A stretch of 64,000 nt of DNA from NCBI RefSeq assembly GCF_900110685.1, contig NZ_FOES01000002.1, positions 62,001 to 126,000 of the forward strand. Direction: 5' to 3'. Both the position numbers and the translations under genes were made by a program. The first letter of the stretch is position 1; each line of letters opens with the position of its first letter. Positions 17,289 to 25,626 of this stretch are shown here, piece after piece. The DNA comes from Piscibacillus halophilus (GTDB lineage Bacteria > Bacillota > Bacilli > Bacillales > Alkalibacillaceae). The notes below the pieces were generated by a model that worked only from the letters and a program-made list of their open reading frames with translations, did no database searches and was not told the DNA's origin.

Positions 17289-18629
17289 CTAATTAATTCC
17301 GTATAATTGTTCGGATTGCTTTAATTTCTCAACTTTTTCTTCAAAGCCATCATCGGCATTAATATAAACGCGATAGGTTTGATCATTTAGAACTCCTACT
17401 AACTCATAACAGAGAACGTTTTCACCTAGATCATTCTCTATTACTGCTTTTCTTGATTCCATTATTTCGATATTCGGATTCACCAAATCTCGTGCTTCTT
17501 CATCAGTAATATTCTCTGAAAAATCTACTTCTCCTCGAGTGGTCGTATTTACGATATAATCTCTTGCCGTCAGTCCCATAATATCACCATTATCTAATGC
17601 GACTTTTACTTGTAGACTATCTGGATAGTAATAGACATCATCCTCCACTCTTACAAAACGGAAGACACCTACTTTTTCATACTGTGAGCTTTCGACCATT
17701 TCTATGTTATCATATCCGAGACCATTTAATAATTCTTCAGCTTGAATCATAGCCTCATTCAAACTAATTTGTGCCTCGCCAACTTCTCGGGTTAACATAT
17801 AGGAAATCATATTAGCACCTTGTTGAGATAACTCCGCATACCCATGTAAGTCTCCTGTATCAAAAGAGACATTATACATCGGTATATCTGCACCATCACC
17901 CGTACCAGTAATGTTCATATCAACATTACCATCTAATTCAAACTGTTCGGTGATAAATTCTTGTACTTCCTCTTCGTTATAAGTTTTCCCTTCGAATTTA
18001 ATTTCTTCACTTTTCGATTCACTGTTTAATGTAAAAACACCTTCATTATCTGTACTATTAAATTCTTCTGAGTTATCTTCAATGGTTTTTAACCCATCGA
18101 TTATGGTATTATCTCCTGGTTCGTTTGTTGCTAGTGCGACTTCAACATCCATCCAGCGTAACCCTTTGTCGAGTACCTCGTGTTGAACAGTTCTTAGCTC
18201 TTTTCGAATATTATTAGAACTTTCGTGTAGCTGACTTAGAAGATCCATTTCTTCTTCAGTCAACGGCTCTTCGTCAAGTCCTCTAATGGCCACACGGTAA
18301 GAAAATTCACCTATGTTGGATAAGAACTCCTCTGTTTTATTAAAAGGCATCAATGTTAAAGGAAGTTGACCAACATCGGCCTGTGCTTCAGAGGAGATCT
18401 TCCATATCTCAGTTAACTCTGGAGACAGATTTTCTGGCGTATTCATCGCTAAAACCGTACTAATTTTATCATTCAATAAGTCAATTCGATAAGTTAAATC
18501 GTGAAATGCCCGTTGATAGTTGTTTTCTGCTTGAATTAAAATCGCATTCTTTTCCTGGTGCTCTTGATATCCATACACAATCGCACTAATTAGCCCCACA
18601 ATTAATACAATGTATAACACCCAACGCAT
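17289..18629 (-). CDS. ypeB: Germination protein YpeB
   Basis: Spore protein needed for SleB stability and localisation and for cortex breakdown during germination. One N-terminal transmembrane segment (residues 4-20) leads into a helical domain and a C-terminal part with repeated PepSY-like units (around 235-440). At 446 aa it matches the B. subtilis protein. The start is 18 nt downstream of the sleB stop, so sleB and ypeB form an operon as in other spore formers. Confidence 0.93.
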   Translation of the reverse strand: MRWVLYIVLIVGLISAIVYGYQEHQEKNAILIQAENNYQRAFHDLTYRIDLLNDKISTVLAMNTPENLSPELTEIWKISSEAQADVGQLPLTLMPFNKTEEFLSNIGEFSYRVAIRGLDEEPLTEEEMDLLSQLHESSNNIRKELRTVQHEVLDKGLRWMDVEVALATNEPGDNTIIDGLKTIEDNSEEFNSTDNEGVFTLNSESKSEEIKFEGKTYNEEEVQEFITEQFELDGNVDMNITGTGDGADIPMYNVSFDTGDLHGYAELSQQGANMISYMLTREVGEAQISLNEAMIQAEELLNGLGYDNIEMVESSQYEKVGVFRFVRVEDDVYYYPDSLQVKVALDNGDIMGLTARDYIVNTTTRGEVDFSENITDEEARDLVNPNIEIMESRKAVIENDLGENVLCYELVGVLNDQTYRVYINADDGFEEKVEKLKQSEQLYGIN

Positions 18630-18647
18630 GATTGGAAAACCTCCTTT

Positions 18648-19517
18648 CTACCTACAGAATACATGTTTACCAATTCGTTTGATTTGTGGCCGTTGCCAAA
18701 TCCAATCAGATGTTGCAGTATCAGGATTAAAATAATAAGTAGCACCCCCAGAGGGATCCCATCCATTAATCGCATCCATCACCGCTTCCCTGGCTTGTTC
18801 ATCAGGTTCCATATAGAATTGCCCATCTGCTACGGCTGTAAAAGCTAAAGGTTCAAATACAATCCCTGATATTGAATCTGGAAATGTTGAATCATCTAAT
18901 CGATTTAAAATAACAGCTGCGATTGCAACTTGTCCTGAATAAGGCTCACCTCTTGCTTCAGAGTAAACAGCCTGAGCCATTAATTGAATATCATTTTGTG
19001 AAAATCCTTTGGGTACATTTGTTGCTGTAGGCTCATCTGGTTGCTCCTGAGCTTGTTCTTGAGGTTGATCTTGACCTTGATCTTGTTGTTGTTCTTGCTG
19101 ACCTTGGCCTTGCCCTCCTTGTTGCTGCGCTTCTGACCAAGGCCGTTTTTGTCCACCATAGTGTGTAAACTCTTTACCTTCTTCGATTTGTTGTTGAACC
19201 CAATCTTGGTCATATTCTGAAGCTTTAACCAACATATCTTTCGTTTTCTGCCCTACAAAACCATCCACTTCTAAACCAAACTCATTTTGAAAATTACGAA
19301 CTGCCCAGTAGGTTCCCCAACCAAACACTCCATCAATTTTCCCATTATAAAAACCTATATACTGTAGTCTTGATTGTAGCTCGATGACATCTTCTCCTAC
19401 AGCCCCTTGTTGTATGACTTGTTCTGTAAACGCTTGTGATGGTGGAGCATGATTAGATAACCCTATTGAAAAAACAACCGCTATTCCTATTGCTGTAATT
19501 AACTTTAGCCTACCCAA
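18648..19517 (-). CDS. sleB: Spore cortex-lytic enzyme SleB
   Basis: Lytic transglycosylase that cuts spore cortex containing muramic-delta-lactam on germination. A signal peptide (1-29, cleavage after SQA) is followed by a peptidoglycan-binding domain (about 36-98), a Gln-rich linker (131-160) and the hydrolase_2 catalytic domain with the conserved YSEARGEPYSGQ region (catalytic Glu near 187). The start is an unusual TTG, 10 nt after AGGAGG; no in-frame ATG precedes the signal peptide. It is forespore-expressed in B. subtilis, but I did not find a clear SigG site here. Confidence 0.94.
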   Translation of the reverse strand: MGRLKLITAIGIAVVFSIGLSNHAPPSQAFTEQVIQQGAVGEDVIELQSRLQYIGFYNGKIDGVFGWGTYWAVRNFQNEFGLEVDGFVGQKTKDMLVKASEYDQDWVQQQIEEGKEFTHYGGQKRPWSEAQQQGGQGQGQQEQQQDQGQDQPQEQAQEQPDEPTATNVPKGFSQNDIQLMAQAVYSEARGEPYSGQVAIAAVILNRLDDSTFPDSISGIVFEPLAFTAVADGQFYMEPDEQAREAVMDAINGWDPSGGATYYFNPDTATSDWIWQRPQIKRIGKHVFCR

Positions 19518-19589
19518 TGTTGTAATTCCTCCTCATGACAAACAATCTATGCCCTATTATCTTTTGTGATTTTATAGTTAATATTCTTA

Positions 19590-19625
19590 TAAAATAAAAA
19601 AAGCCGACAGAAATACTGTCGACTT
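19590..19625 (-). terminator. Terminator after ansA
   Basis: Stem GTCGACAG/CTGTCGGC-type hairpin (about 19603-19623) with a T-run of seven on the minus strand. It lies between the ansA stop and the sleB promoter region. Confidence 0.88.
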
Positions 19626-19632
19626 AACCTCT

Positions 19633-20589
19633 TTAAAAATGAAATTTTTTTACTCCTGAAGCTAGCATAACCGCTAATTTAACTCTTGCTTTCTTACTGT
19701 CGTAATCACTACCTAATATAACACCATGATTTATAAGATCATAAGCACTTCCCTCATAGTCATATGTAGGATAAACGGCTCCTTCTTCTGAAGCAGTCGT
19801 GACGACGATCACAATTCCATCATTAAGACATTCTTTAATAGCAGGCATCATTTTAGGTGGAACTTGGCCTCTGCCTACACCTTCAATAATAATACCTTCA
19901 GTATTCGTTTGTCTTAAAGCTTCTAATAGAGAACCATCAGCGTCTGAATAGCATTTAATAATATCTACTTTCGGTAATGATGAATGAACGGCATAATAAT
20001 CTCGCTTAATCGGTCTTTGGAAGACTTGAACTTCGTCGTTATCAATTATTCCTAGATAACCGAAGCCAAAAGCATTAAAACCTTGGATATTGCTAGCATG
20101 CTCTTTTTTTACATACTTAGCAGCAAAAATTCGTTCGTTAAAAACAACAACAGTTCCGCAATGATAAAGTTCTTCGCTACAAGCAGCATAAATCGCATGC
20201 CTTAAGTTAATATAAACATCACTGCCTAGGTCTGATATAGATCGCTGAGAACCTGTAACTACCACTGGGCGATGATCATTAACCGTTAAATCTAAAAAGT
20301 AAGCCGTTTCTTCAAGTGTATCAGTTCCATGGGTAATGACTATACCATCTACTTCGGGGTCTTGAAAATAATAATCTGCTTTTTCCTTTAATAATAACCA
20401 ATCATCAGCATTTAAATGAACACTAGGTTTCTGAAAGGCAGAATCTATTTGAACTTGTATATCATTAGGTAAAGCGCATAACGAGGCTAACTCTTCGCCT
20501 GTCATCGCTCCAGAAGTTAATTTACCACTATTTTCATTCGGTTTACTTGCAATCGTTCCTCCAGTTGTGATTAAAACCACTTTTTTCAT
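19633..20589 (-). CDS. ansA: L-asparaginase
   Basis: Hydrolyses asparagine to aspartate and ammonia. The type I/II asparaginase signatures ITTGGTIAS (residues 7-15) and THGTDTLEETA (around 85-95) carry the catalytic threonines, with TGSQR further on. The start is the ATG at 20587-20589 (MKKVVLITTG) after GGTGA; 318 aa. No export signal is seen, so it is cytoplasmic. The upstream ypdA stop is only 5 nt away, so the genes are co-transcribed. In B. subtilis ansA sits in another locus with ansB. Confidence 0.92.
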   Translation of the reverse strand: MKKVVLITTGGTIASKPNENSGKLTSGAMTGEELASLCALPNDIQVQIDSAFQKPSVHLNADDWLLLKEKADYYFQDPEVDGIVITHGTDTLEETAYFLDLTVNDHRPVVVTGSQRSISDLGSDVYINLRHAIYAACSEELYHCGTVVVFNERIFAAKYVKKEHASNIQGFNAFGFGYLGIIDNDEVQVFQRPIKRDYYAVHSSLPKVDIIKCYSDADGSLLEALRQTNTEGIIIEGVGRGQVPPKMMPAIKECLNDGIVIVVTTASEEGAVYPTYDYEGSAYDLINHGVILGSDYDSKKARVKLAVMLASGVKKFHF

Positions 20590-20594
20590 AATCA

Positions 20595-21581
20595 TCACCG
20601 TGACCCTTTTTTATTTCGGATACTCTCAGCTATTAATTCGCCGTGATGTCTTCCGTTTTCAATAAATATTTCATTATTGTTATAACCTGCAGCAATAACT
20701 CCAGCTACATAAATATTTTCTACATTTGTTTCCATAGTATGTCGATCGAAATGAGGTCGACCTGTTTCTTCATCTATATCGATCCCCATATACTTTAAAA
20801 ATGAATGATCTGGATGGTAGCCTGTCATGGCAAATACAAAATCAGCATCAATGATTTGTTCCTTATTATCTATTATGGCGACAACATGTTTTTCCTTTAT
20901 TTCTTTAATGTGTGCATTAAAATGCATATTAATCTTTTTATGATTTACAAGTGATTCAAATAAAGGTAAAATCCAAGGTTTAACACTTGGTGAATAATCA
21001 ACGCCACGGTAAAGAACCGTCACATGTGCTCCAGCTTTTTCTAACTCTAATGTTGCATCTACAGCAGAATTTTTACCGCCAATGACCACTATATTTTTAT
21101 TGTAATATGGGTGAGCTTCTTTAAAGTAATGCGATACGTGCGGCAGTTCCTCACCCGGTATATTTAACTTATTAGGATGATCATAATAACCTGTTGCAAT
21201 AATTACAAAGTTTGCTTGGTAATAGTATTCCTCATCTTTTGAGGTTTTTGTTTTGATTTGATAATAACGACCATCTCTTTCAATCTTCTCAACTTGTTCA
21301 TAATTGTTGATTCTAAGCTGATTTCGTTGAGCAACCGTTCTATAGTATGTTAATGCTTCGTTACGGACAGGCTTTTGTCGTTCTGAGATAAAAGGCATAT
21401 GACCGATTTCTAATTTTTCACTTGAGCTAAAAAATGTTTGATGAGTTGGATAGTGATATATTGAATTAGCTACATTTCCTTTTTCGATTAAAAGTGGCTC
21501 AATCCCTCTGCTTTTCAACTCTAAAGCAGCAGATAATCCACAGGGACCAGCCCCAACGATGATGACTTCTTCTGTTTGCAT
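20595..21581 (-). CDS. ypdA: Bacillithiol disulfide reductase YpdA (Bdr)
   Basis: FAD- and NADPH-dependent reductase that recycles oxidised bacillithiol in Firmicutes. The FAD motif GAGPCGLSAA spans residues 10-19 and includes Cys14, conserved in this family; a second nucleotide motif, VVIGGKNSAVDA, lies near 160. Start MQTEEVIIVG gives 328 aa. It lies downstream of gudB as in B. subtilis and implies the cell makes bacillithiol. Confidence 0.93.
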   Translation of the reverse strand: MQTEEVIIVGAGPCGLSAALELKSRGIEPLLIEKGNVANSIYHYPTHQTFFSSSEKLEIGHMPFISERQKPVRNEALTYYRTVAQRNQLRINNYEQVEKIERDGRYYQIKTKTSKDEEYYYQANFVIIATGYYDHPNKLNIPGEELPHVSHYFKEAHPYYNKNIVVIGGKNSAVDATLELEKAGAHVTVLYRGVDYSPSVKPWILPLFESLVNHKKINMHFNAHIKEIKEKHVVAIIDNKEQIIDADFVFAMTGYHPDHSFLKYMGIDIDEETGRPHFDRHTMETNVENIYVAGVIAAGYNNNEIFIENGRHHGELIAESIRNKKGSR

Positions 21582-21603
21582 TTTAACTCCACTCCTAAGC
21601 ATA

Positions 21604-21638
21604 GAAAATCTCCTACCAAAACTATGATAGGAGATTGT
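21604..21638 (-). terminator. Terminator after gudB
   Basis: Stem AATCTCCTA/TAGGAGATT, extended on both sides, with a TTTTC tail on the minus strand. It lies 25 nt past the gudB stop, before the ypdA start. Confidence 0.82.
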
Positions 21639-21662
21639 TATTAAATAATCAAATTGTTAAAC

Positions 21663-22931
21663 TTAAATCCATCCGCGGAAACGAGCAGCTTCTGTCATTT
21701 TACGAACGCCTACCATATATGCGGCTAAACGCATGTCAATTTGACGGTTTTGACTCGTTGTATAAACATTGTTAAATGCTTTAACTAAAACTTCACGTAA
21801 CTTCTCTTGTACTTCCTCTTCTTTCCAGTAAAAACCTTGATTATTTTGAACCCACTCAAAATAAGAAACCGTTACTCCACCTGAGGAAGCTAAAACATCA
21901 GGAACAATTAATACATCACGTTCAGTTAAAATTTTCGTTGCCTCTAATGTTGTCGGCCCATTAGCTGCTTCAACGATAATACTTGCTTTAATATTATGAG
22001 CATTATCTTTCGTAATTTGATTTTCAATTGCGGCTGGTACTAAGATATCTGTCTCAAGTTCCAGCATCTCTTCATTTGATATCGTATCTTCAAATAAATT
22101 TGTCACTGTACCGAAACTATCACGACGGTCTAATAAATAATCAATATCTAATCCGTCTGGATCATAAAGAGCTCCTTCTGCATCAGAAATCGCAATGACT
22201 TTTGCACCCATATCGTACATAAATTTAGCTAAGAAACTACCCGCATTACCGAAACCTTGTACAATTACGCGAGCTCCTTTTATGTCGATTCCCCGCTTTT
22301 TACAAGCTTCTTCAATACAGATTGTTACACCTTTTGCTGTAGCAGATTCTCTACCATGAGATCCTCCCAACACAATAGGTTTACCTGTAATAAATCCAGG
22401 ATTATTAAATTCATCAATACGGCTATATTCATCCATCATCCAAGCCATGATTTGTGAATTGGTAAATACATCCGGTGCCGGAATATCTTTTGTTGGACCT
22501 ACAATTTGTGATATAGCTCTAACATATCCACGGCTTAAAGCTTCCAGTTCCCTAAAGGACATCTTTCTTGGATCGCATATAATACCGCCTTTACCACCAC
22601 CGTAAGGTAAATCAACAATACCTGCTTTAAGGCTCATCCAAATAGATAATGCACGAACTTCATTTTCTGTCACATTAGGGTGGAAACGAACTCCACCTTT
22701 AGTTGGTCCAACAGCATCATTGTGCTGAGCACGATAACCTGTAAAAATTTTAATTTTACCATCGTCCATGCGAACTGGAATTCTTACGATCATCATACGG
22801 ACAGGCTCTTTCATCAATTCATAAGCTTCTTCTGGATAACCTAACTTATTTAAGGCATTTTTAATAACTTCTTGAGTTGAAACTAGAATATCATTGGATT
22901 CATGAGAATCTGCTTGCTTATCGGCTACCAT
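21663..22931 (-). CDS. gudB: NAD-specific glutamate dehydrogenase
   Basis: Catabolic deamination of glutamate to 2-oxoglutarate. The catalytic region PYGGGKGGI, the substrate lysines and the dinucleotide-binding VQGFGNAGSF motif are intact across 422 aa. The active-site segment has no nine-base duplication of the type that inactivates gudB in B. subtilis 168, so the enzyme should be functional. The start follows an AGGAGGTAA site. Neighbours ypdA and mecB match the gudB rather than the rocG locus. Confidence 0.94.
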   Translation of the reverse strand: MVADKQADSHESNDILVSTQEVIKNALNKLGYPEEAYELMKEPVRMMIVRIPVRMDDGKIKIFTGYRAQHNDAVGPTKGGVRFHPNVTENEVRALSIWMSLKAGIVDLPYGGGKGGIICDPRKMSFRELEALSRGYVRAISQIVGPTKDIPAPDVFTNSQIMAWMMDEYSRIDEFNNPGFITGKPIVLGGSHGRESATAKGVTICIEEACKKRGIDIKGARVIVQGFGNAGSFLAKFMYDMGAKVIAISDAEGALYDPDGLDIDYLLDRRDSFGTVTNLFEDTISNEEMLELETDILVPAAIENQITKDNAHNIKASIIVEAANGPTTLEATKILTERDVLIVPDVLASSGGVTVSYFEWVQNNQGFYWKEEEVQEKLREVLVKAFNNVYTTSQNRQIDMRLAAYMVGVRKMTEAARFRGWI

Positions 22932-23093
22932 GTGTTTACCTCCTATATTAAAAACAAGAAAAAATGATGATTATTGCTTTCAATGACTAGTATACATTTT
23001 CGCACCGAATATGCAACATAAATCATCCATATTTTTTTCTGCTTTTTTTCTAATTTAGAAGCTTATTCAATGGCTTCATTTCCGCTAATAATA

Positions 23094-24023
23094 TTATTCC
23101 TCTAATGTTAAAGAAATAAACTTTTTGAGCATGTCTTCATAACTCATATCAATAGCTTTGGCAGCATCAGGATACAAACTTGTAGGAGTCATACCTGGTA
23201 ATGTATTGACCTCAAGTATAATCGGTTCATTGGATTCATTTAAAATAAAATCTACTCTAGAATATGTTTCACAACCTAATACTCTGTGGGCTTGAACCGC
23301 ATAAGTTTGAATACGTTCAGTCAGATCTTCATCTATATGTGCAGGACAAATATGTTCACTTCCACCTTCCGAATATTTTGATTCATAATCGTAATATTCA
23401 CTCTTAGGAATAATTTCAATAATCGGCAAGGATTGCTCCTCGCCTTTTTTACCTAACACAGCACATGTTAATTCCCGTCCTTTAACGAACTCTTCAACTA
23501 GCACTTCGAAGTCATGAGTAAAAGCCAAATCAATCGCTTCTTTGATCTGGCTCTTCTCATTTACAATCGTTAATCCTAATGTTGAACCTTCTTGATTTGG
23601 CTTAATAACAATAGGTAATTGGAACTCTCGAATAATATCCTGTTCTACATCATCTACATCCTGATGTTCCCCATATGTTTTTCCTTTTGCAACTGGTATT
23701 TCATTCATTTCAAAGATTTGTTTAGCTTTTGATTTATCCATTGCTAATGATGAAGCTAAAACACCTGAGCCGATATATGGAATACCCATTAAGTCTAATA
23801 ATCCTTGTACGGTTCCGTCTTCGCCTTGCTTACCGTGTAATCCAATGAACACTAAATCACAATCTATAACTTTACCCATGATTTCTTTTAAATGCTTCGG
23901 ATTAAAATCAATCGCTACCACATCGTGACCAATTTGTTCTAAGGCGTTAATAATACCTTTACCTGATGATAAAGATACTTCTCTCTCTTTTGACGTACCA
24001 CCATATAAAACTGCTACTTTCAT
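23094..24023 (-). CDS. ddl: D-alanine--D-alanine ligase
   Basis: ATP-grasp ligase that forms the D-Ala-D-Ala ends of peptidoglycan precursors. The substrate-loop sequence YYDYESKYS keeps the tyrosine associated with D-Ala rather than D-lactate specificity; GREL, EVNTLPGMT and the VFIGLHGKQGEDG region are present. Start MKVAVLYGG (GAGGTGA upstream) gives 309 aa, the short Ddl form, shorter than the roughly 354 aa of B. subtilis Ddl. It is transcribed after mecB (16-nt gap). In B. subtilis this position has no ddl. Confidence 0.94.
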   Translation of the reverse strand: MKVAVLYGGTSKEREVSLSSGKGIINALEQIGHDVVAIDFNPKHLKEIMGKVIDCDLVFIGLHGKQGEDGTVQGLLDLMGIPYIGSGVLASSLAMDKSKAKQIFEMNEIPVAKGKTYGEHQDVDDVEQDIIREFQLPIVIKPNQEGSTLGLTIVNEKSQIKEAIDLAFTHDFEVLVEEFVKGRELTCAVLGKKGEEQSLPIIEIIPKSEYYDYESKYSEGGSEHICPAHIDEDLTERIQTYAVQAHRVLGCETYSRVDFILNESNEPIILEVNTLPGMTPTSLYPDAAKAIDMSYEDMLKKFISLTLEE

Positions 24024-24039
24024 TATGTTCACCTCTAAG

Positions 24040-24618
24040 TTATTCGAAATACTTTACAAAAATTTGCAGTGCGTTATCTTTTGCAATTTGATTACCATGT
24101 TCTTTAAGAATGTAAGAAGTTACGGTGCTCGGTGATGCATATTCAGATAATACCGATATTAAATCTTGACGAATCTTTTCAGTTAATGAAGTTTCATTAA
24201 TATGAAGGTAATACAACCCATCATATGAATATAAACTACTTGTTAAATCATACTTGTGTTGAACCCTTTTCGCTGCCTGAATCACATCTTCTAAATCATT
24301 AAATACAAATATCATTTCTTTACTCTCATCCATTGTCACTTTTAATTCAATATACTCATCATTTTCATTTTCATCGTACTCATTTTGAGTGACGATAATA
24401 ATCATGCCTTGTGCCTGTAACATGTGAACTTTAACAATCAACATTCCATCTAAATCCATATTCAATTCTTCACAAGCTTCGTAAAGCATATCTTGAAACA
24501 ACTGATTTGCTTTGGGTAAGTTGTTCCATAAATCTTCTTTTGAATAGCCACGTTCACTGAGGTCATCGTATGTTAAGAAGATCTTAAACTGGTTAACGCT
24601 TAAACGTTCTAATCGCAC
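24040..24618 (-). CDS. mecB: MecA-family adaptor protein (MecB/YpbH)
   Basis: Adaptor that delivers substrates to the ClpC unfoldase. The N-terminal RLERLSVNQFKIFLTYDDLSERGYSKEDLW segment is the MecA substrate-binding type, and the C-terminal 100 residues form the ClpC-binding domain. At 192 aa it is closer to YpbH/MecB than to MecA (about 218 aa), and the locus near gudB fits ypbH. An acidic low-complexity stretch (NEYDENENDEYIE) joins the two domains. Confidence 0.88.
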   Translation of the reverse strand: MRLERLSVNQFKIFLTYDDLSERGYSKEDLWNNLPKANQLFQDMLYEACEELNMDLDGMLIVKVHMLQAQGMIIIVTQNEYDENENDEYIELKVTMDESKEMIFVFNDLEDVIQAAKRVQHKYDLTSSLYSYDGLYYLHINETSLTEKIRQDLISVLSEYASPSTVTSYILKEHGNQIAKDNALQIFVKYFE

Positions 24619-24764
24619 GTAACCACCTCCAACGTCTCACTAATATCTTATGTTCTAGTCTAGTGTAAAATTGCATGTATTACTTAAAAATAATTCTAAA
24701 TATATAGGATAATACTCAATTCTATCGAATTAGTCCTTTTTCCTCCCTTTTAAAAAGGGTAAAA

Positions 24765-24797
24765 CATAAAAAAGAGTGGTTAAAGAACCACTAATTG
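24765..24797 (-). terminator. Terminator after the 69-aa membrane protein gene
   Basis: Stem AGTGGTT/AACCACT with a 5-nt loop, followed on the minus strand by TCTTTTTTATG. It separates the recQ-ypbD-24828 transcript from mecB. Confidence 0.88.
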
Positions 24798-24827
24798 TTC
24801 TAACTTGATACAAAAAACCATCTAATC

Positions 24828-25037
24828 TCATTGTAACCAATAAACAGCTGCAATGGGAATAAAAATAATTAAGATTATAAACAAAATTAGAAGGGCTTTT
24901 AATATTATTTGACTAACTTTTACGGAGTTAAACTCTTTTTTCCTCTTCGGACCCTGTTTTTTTCGGTGAATTTTCCTTCTAGGAGGTAAATTTAAAACAT
25001 CAACTTGTTCATCATTTTTCGTTAATTGCTCTTCCAA
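24828..25037 (-). CDS. Small single-pass membrane protein, possibly a shortened YpbE-like protein
   Basis: A 69-aa product with a basic cytoplasmic part (PPRRKIHRKKQGPKRKK) and one strong C-terminal transmembrane segment (about 47-68). It starts with TTG, 10 nt after GGGAG, and lies 7 nt past the ypbD stop. In B. subtilis the gene here is ypbE, a basic N-terminus plus TM plus extracellular LysM domain; this product stops right after the TM, and no LysM coding sequence follows before the terminator. Function unknown. Confidence 0.6.
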   Translation of the reverse strand: MEEQLTKNDEQVDVLNLPPRRKIHRKKQGPKRKKEFNSVKVSQIILKALLILFIILIIFIPIAAVYWLQ

Positions 25038-25044
25038 TATGATG

Positions 25045-25617
25045 TCACTCCCGATATAAACGATAGTAAATTCCTAATAAGAAATCAATTGTAAAATGCG
25101 CGACAACTGGTACTAATAAATTTTGAGTTATTTCATACATATATCCGATCAAAAATGATAGTAATAGTACGGAAACTAGTAATACTACTTTATTTAAATA
25201 TCTAAAATGGACTAATGCGAAAATAATACTCGCAATCATCCACCCAAAACTTGTTTGAATGACACCTCTAAATAATAATTCCTCCGATAAACTAACTACT
25301 AACGCAAGTAAGAAGATGTGTGGAATGTTTAAGGAAGTAAAAATTCTATGATTAATTCCGCCGTCATCATAATAATGCTCAGGTAGAAATTTCATCAAGA
25401 TGATGTCAATAAAAACGACAAACAAACCCGGTAGAAGTCCATATAAAACAATTTCATTAACATCCCAGTCAAATAGATTTAATAAATCTAAAAAATCTTC
25501 AAATAGGAAAATTGACAGAATAAACGCAATCACGATAAAAATAAGTTGTGAAAAATATAGATTCAATAATAATTCTCTATTCGATAACTCTTTGACAATA
25601 TCAGCTTGTTTTTTCAA
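25045..25617 (-). CDS. ypbD: CPBP-family intramembrane metalloprotease YpbD
   Basis: Multi-pass membrane protein (about six segments) with the CPBP/Abi catalytic signatures SEELLFRGV (EExxxR), FALVHF and VVAHFTIDF. Family members process prenylated or membrane proteins; the substrate here is unknown. It lies 9 nt after recQ, in the order of B. subtilis (recQ-ypbD). 190 aa. Confidence 0.88.
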   Translation of the reverse strand: MKKQADIVKELSNRELLLNLYFSQLIFIVIAFILSIFLFEDFLDLLNLFDWDVNEIVLYGLLPGLFVVFIDIILMKFLPEHYYDDGGINHRIFTSLNIPHIFLLALVVSLSEELLFRGVIQTSFGWMIASIIFALVHFRYLNKVVLLVSVLLLSFLIGYMYEITQNLLVPVVAHFTIDFLLGIYYRLYRE

Positions 25618-25626
25618 TTATGTCAC

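Noticed and set aside
18980-19213. 77-codon Lys/Asn-rich frame within sleB
   Set aside because: A frame shift of the Gln-rich linker; Lys-Asn runs come from the same repetitive codons.
19560-19600. SigG promoter for sleB (GAATA near 19580)
   Set aside because: A GAATA element is present but no acceptable CATNHTA lies 17-18 nt downstream.
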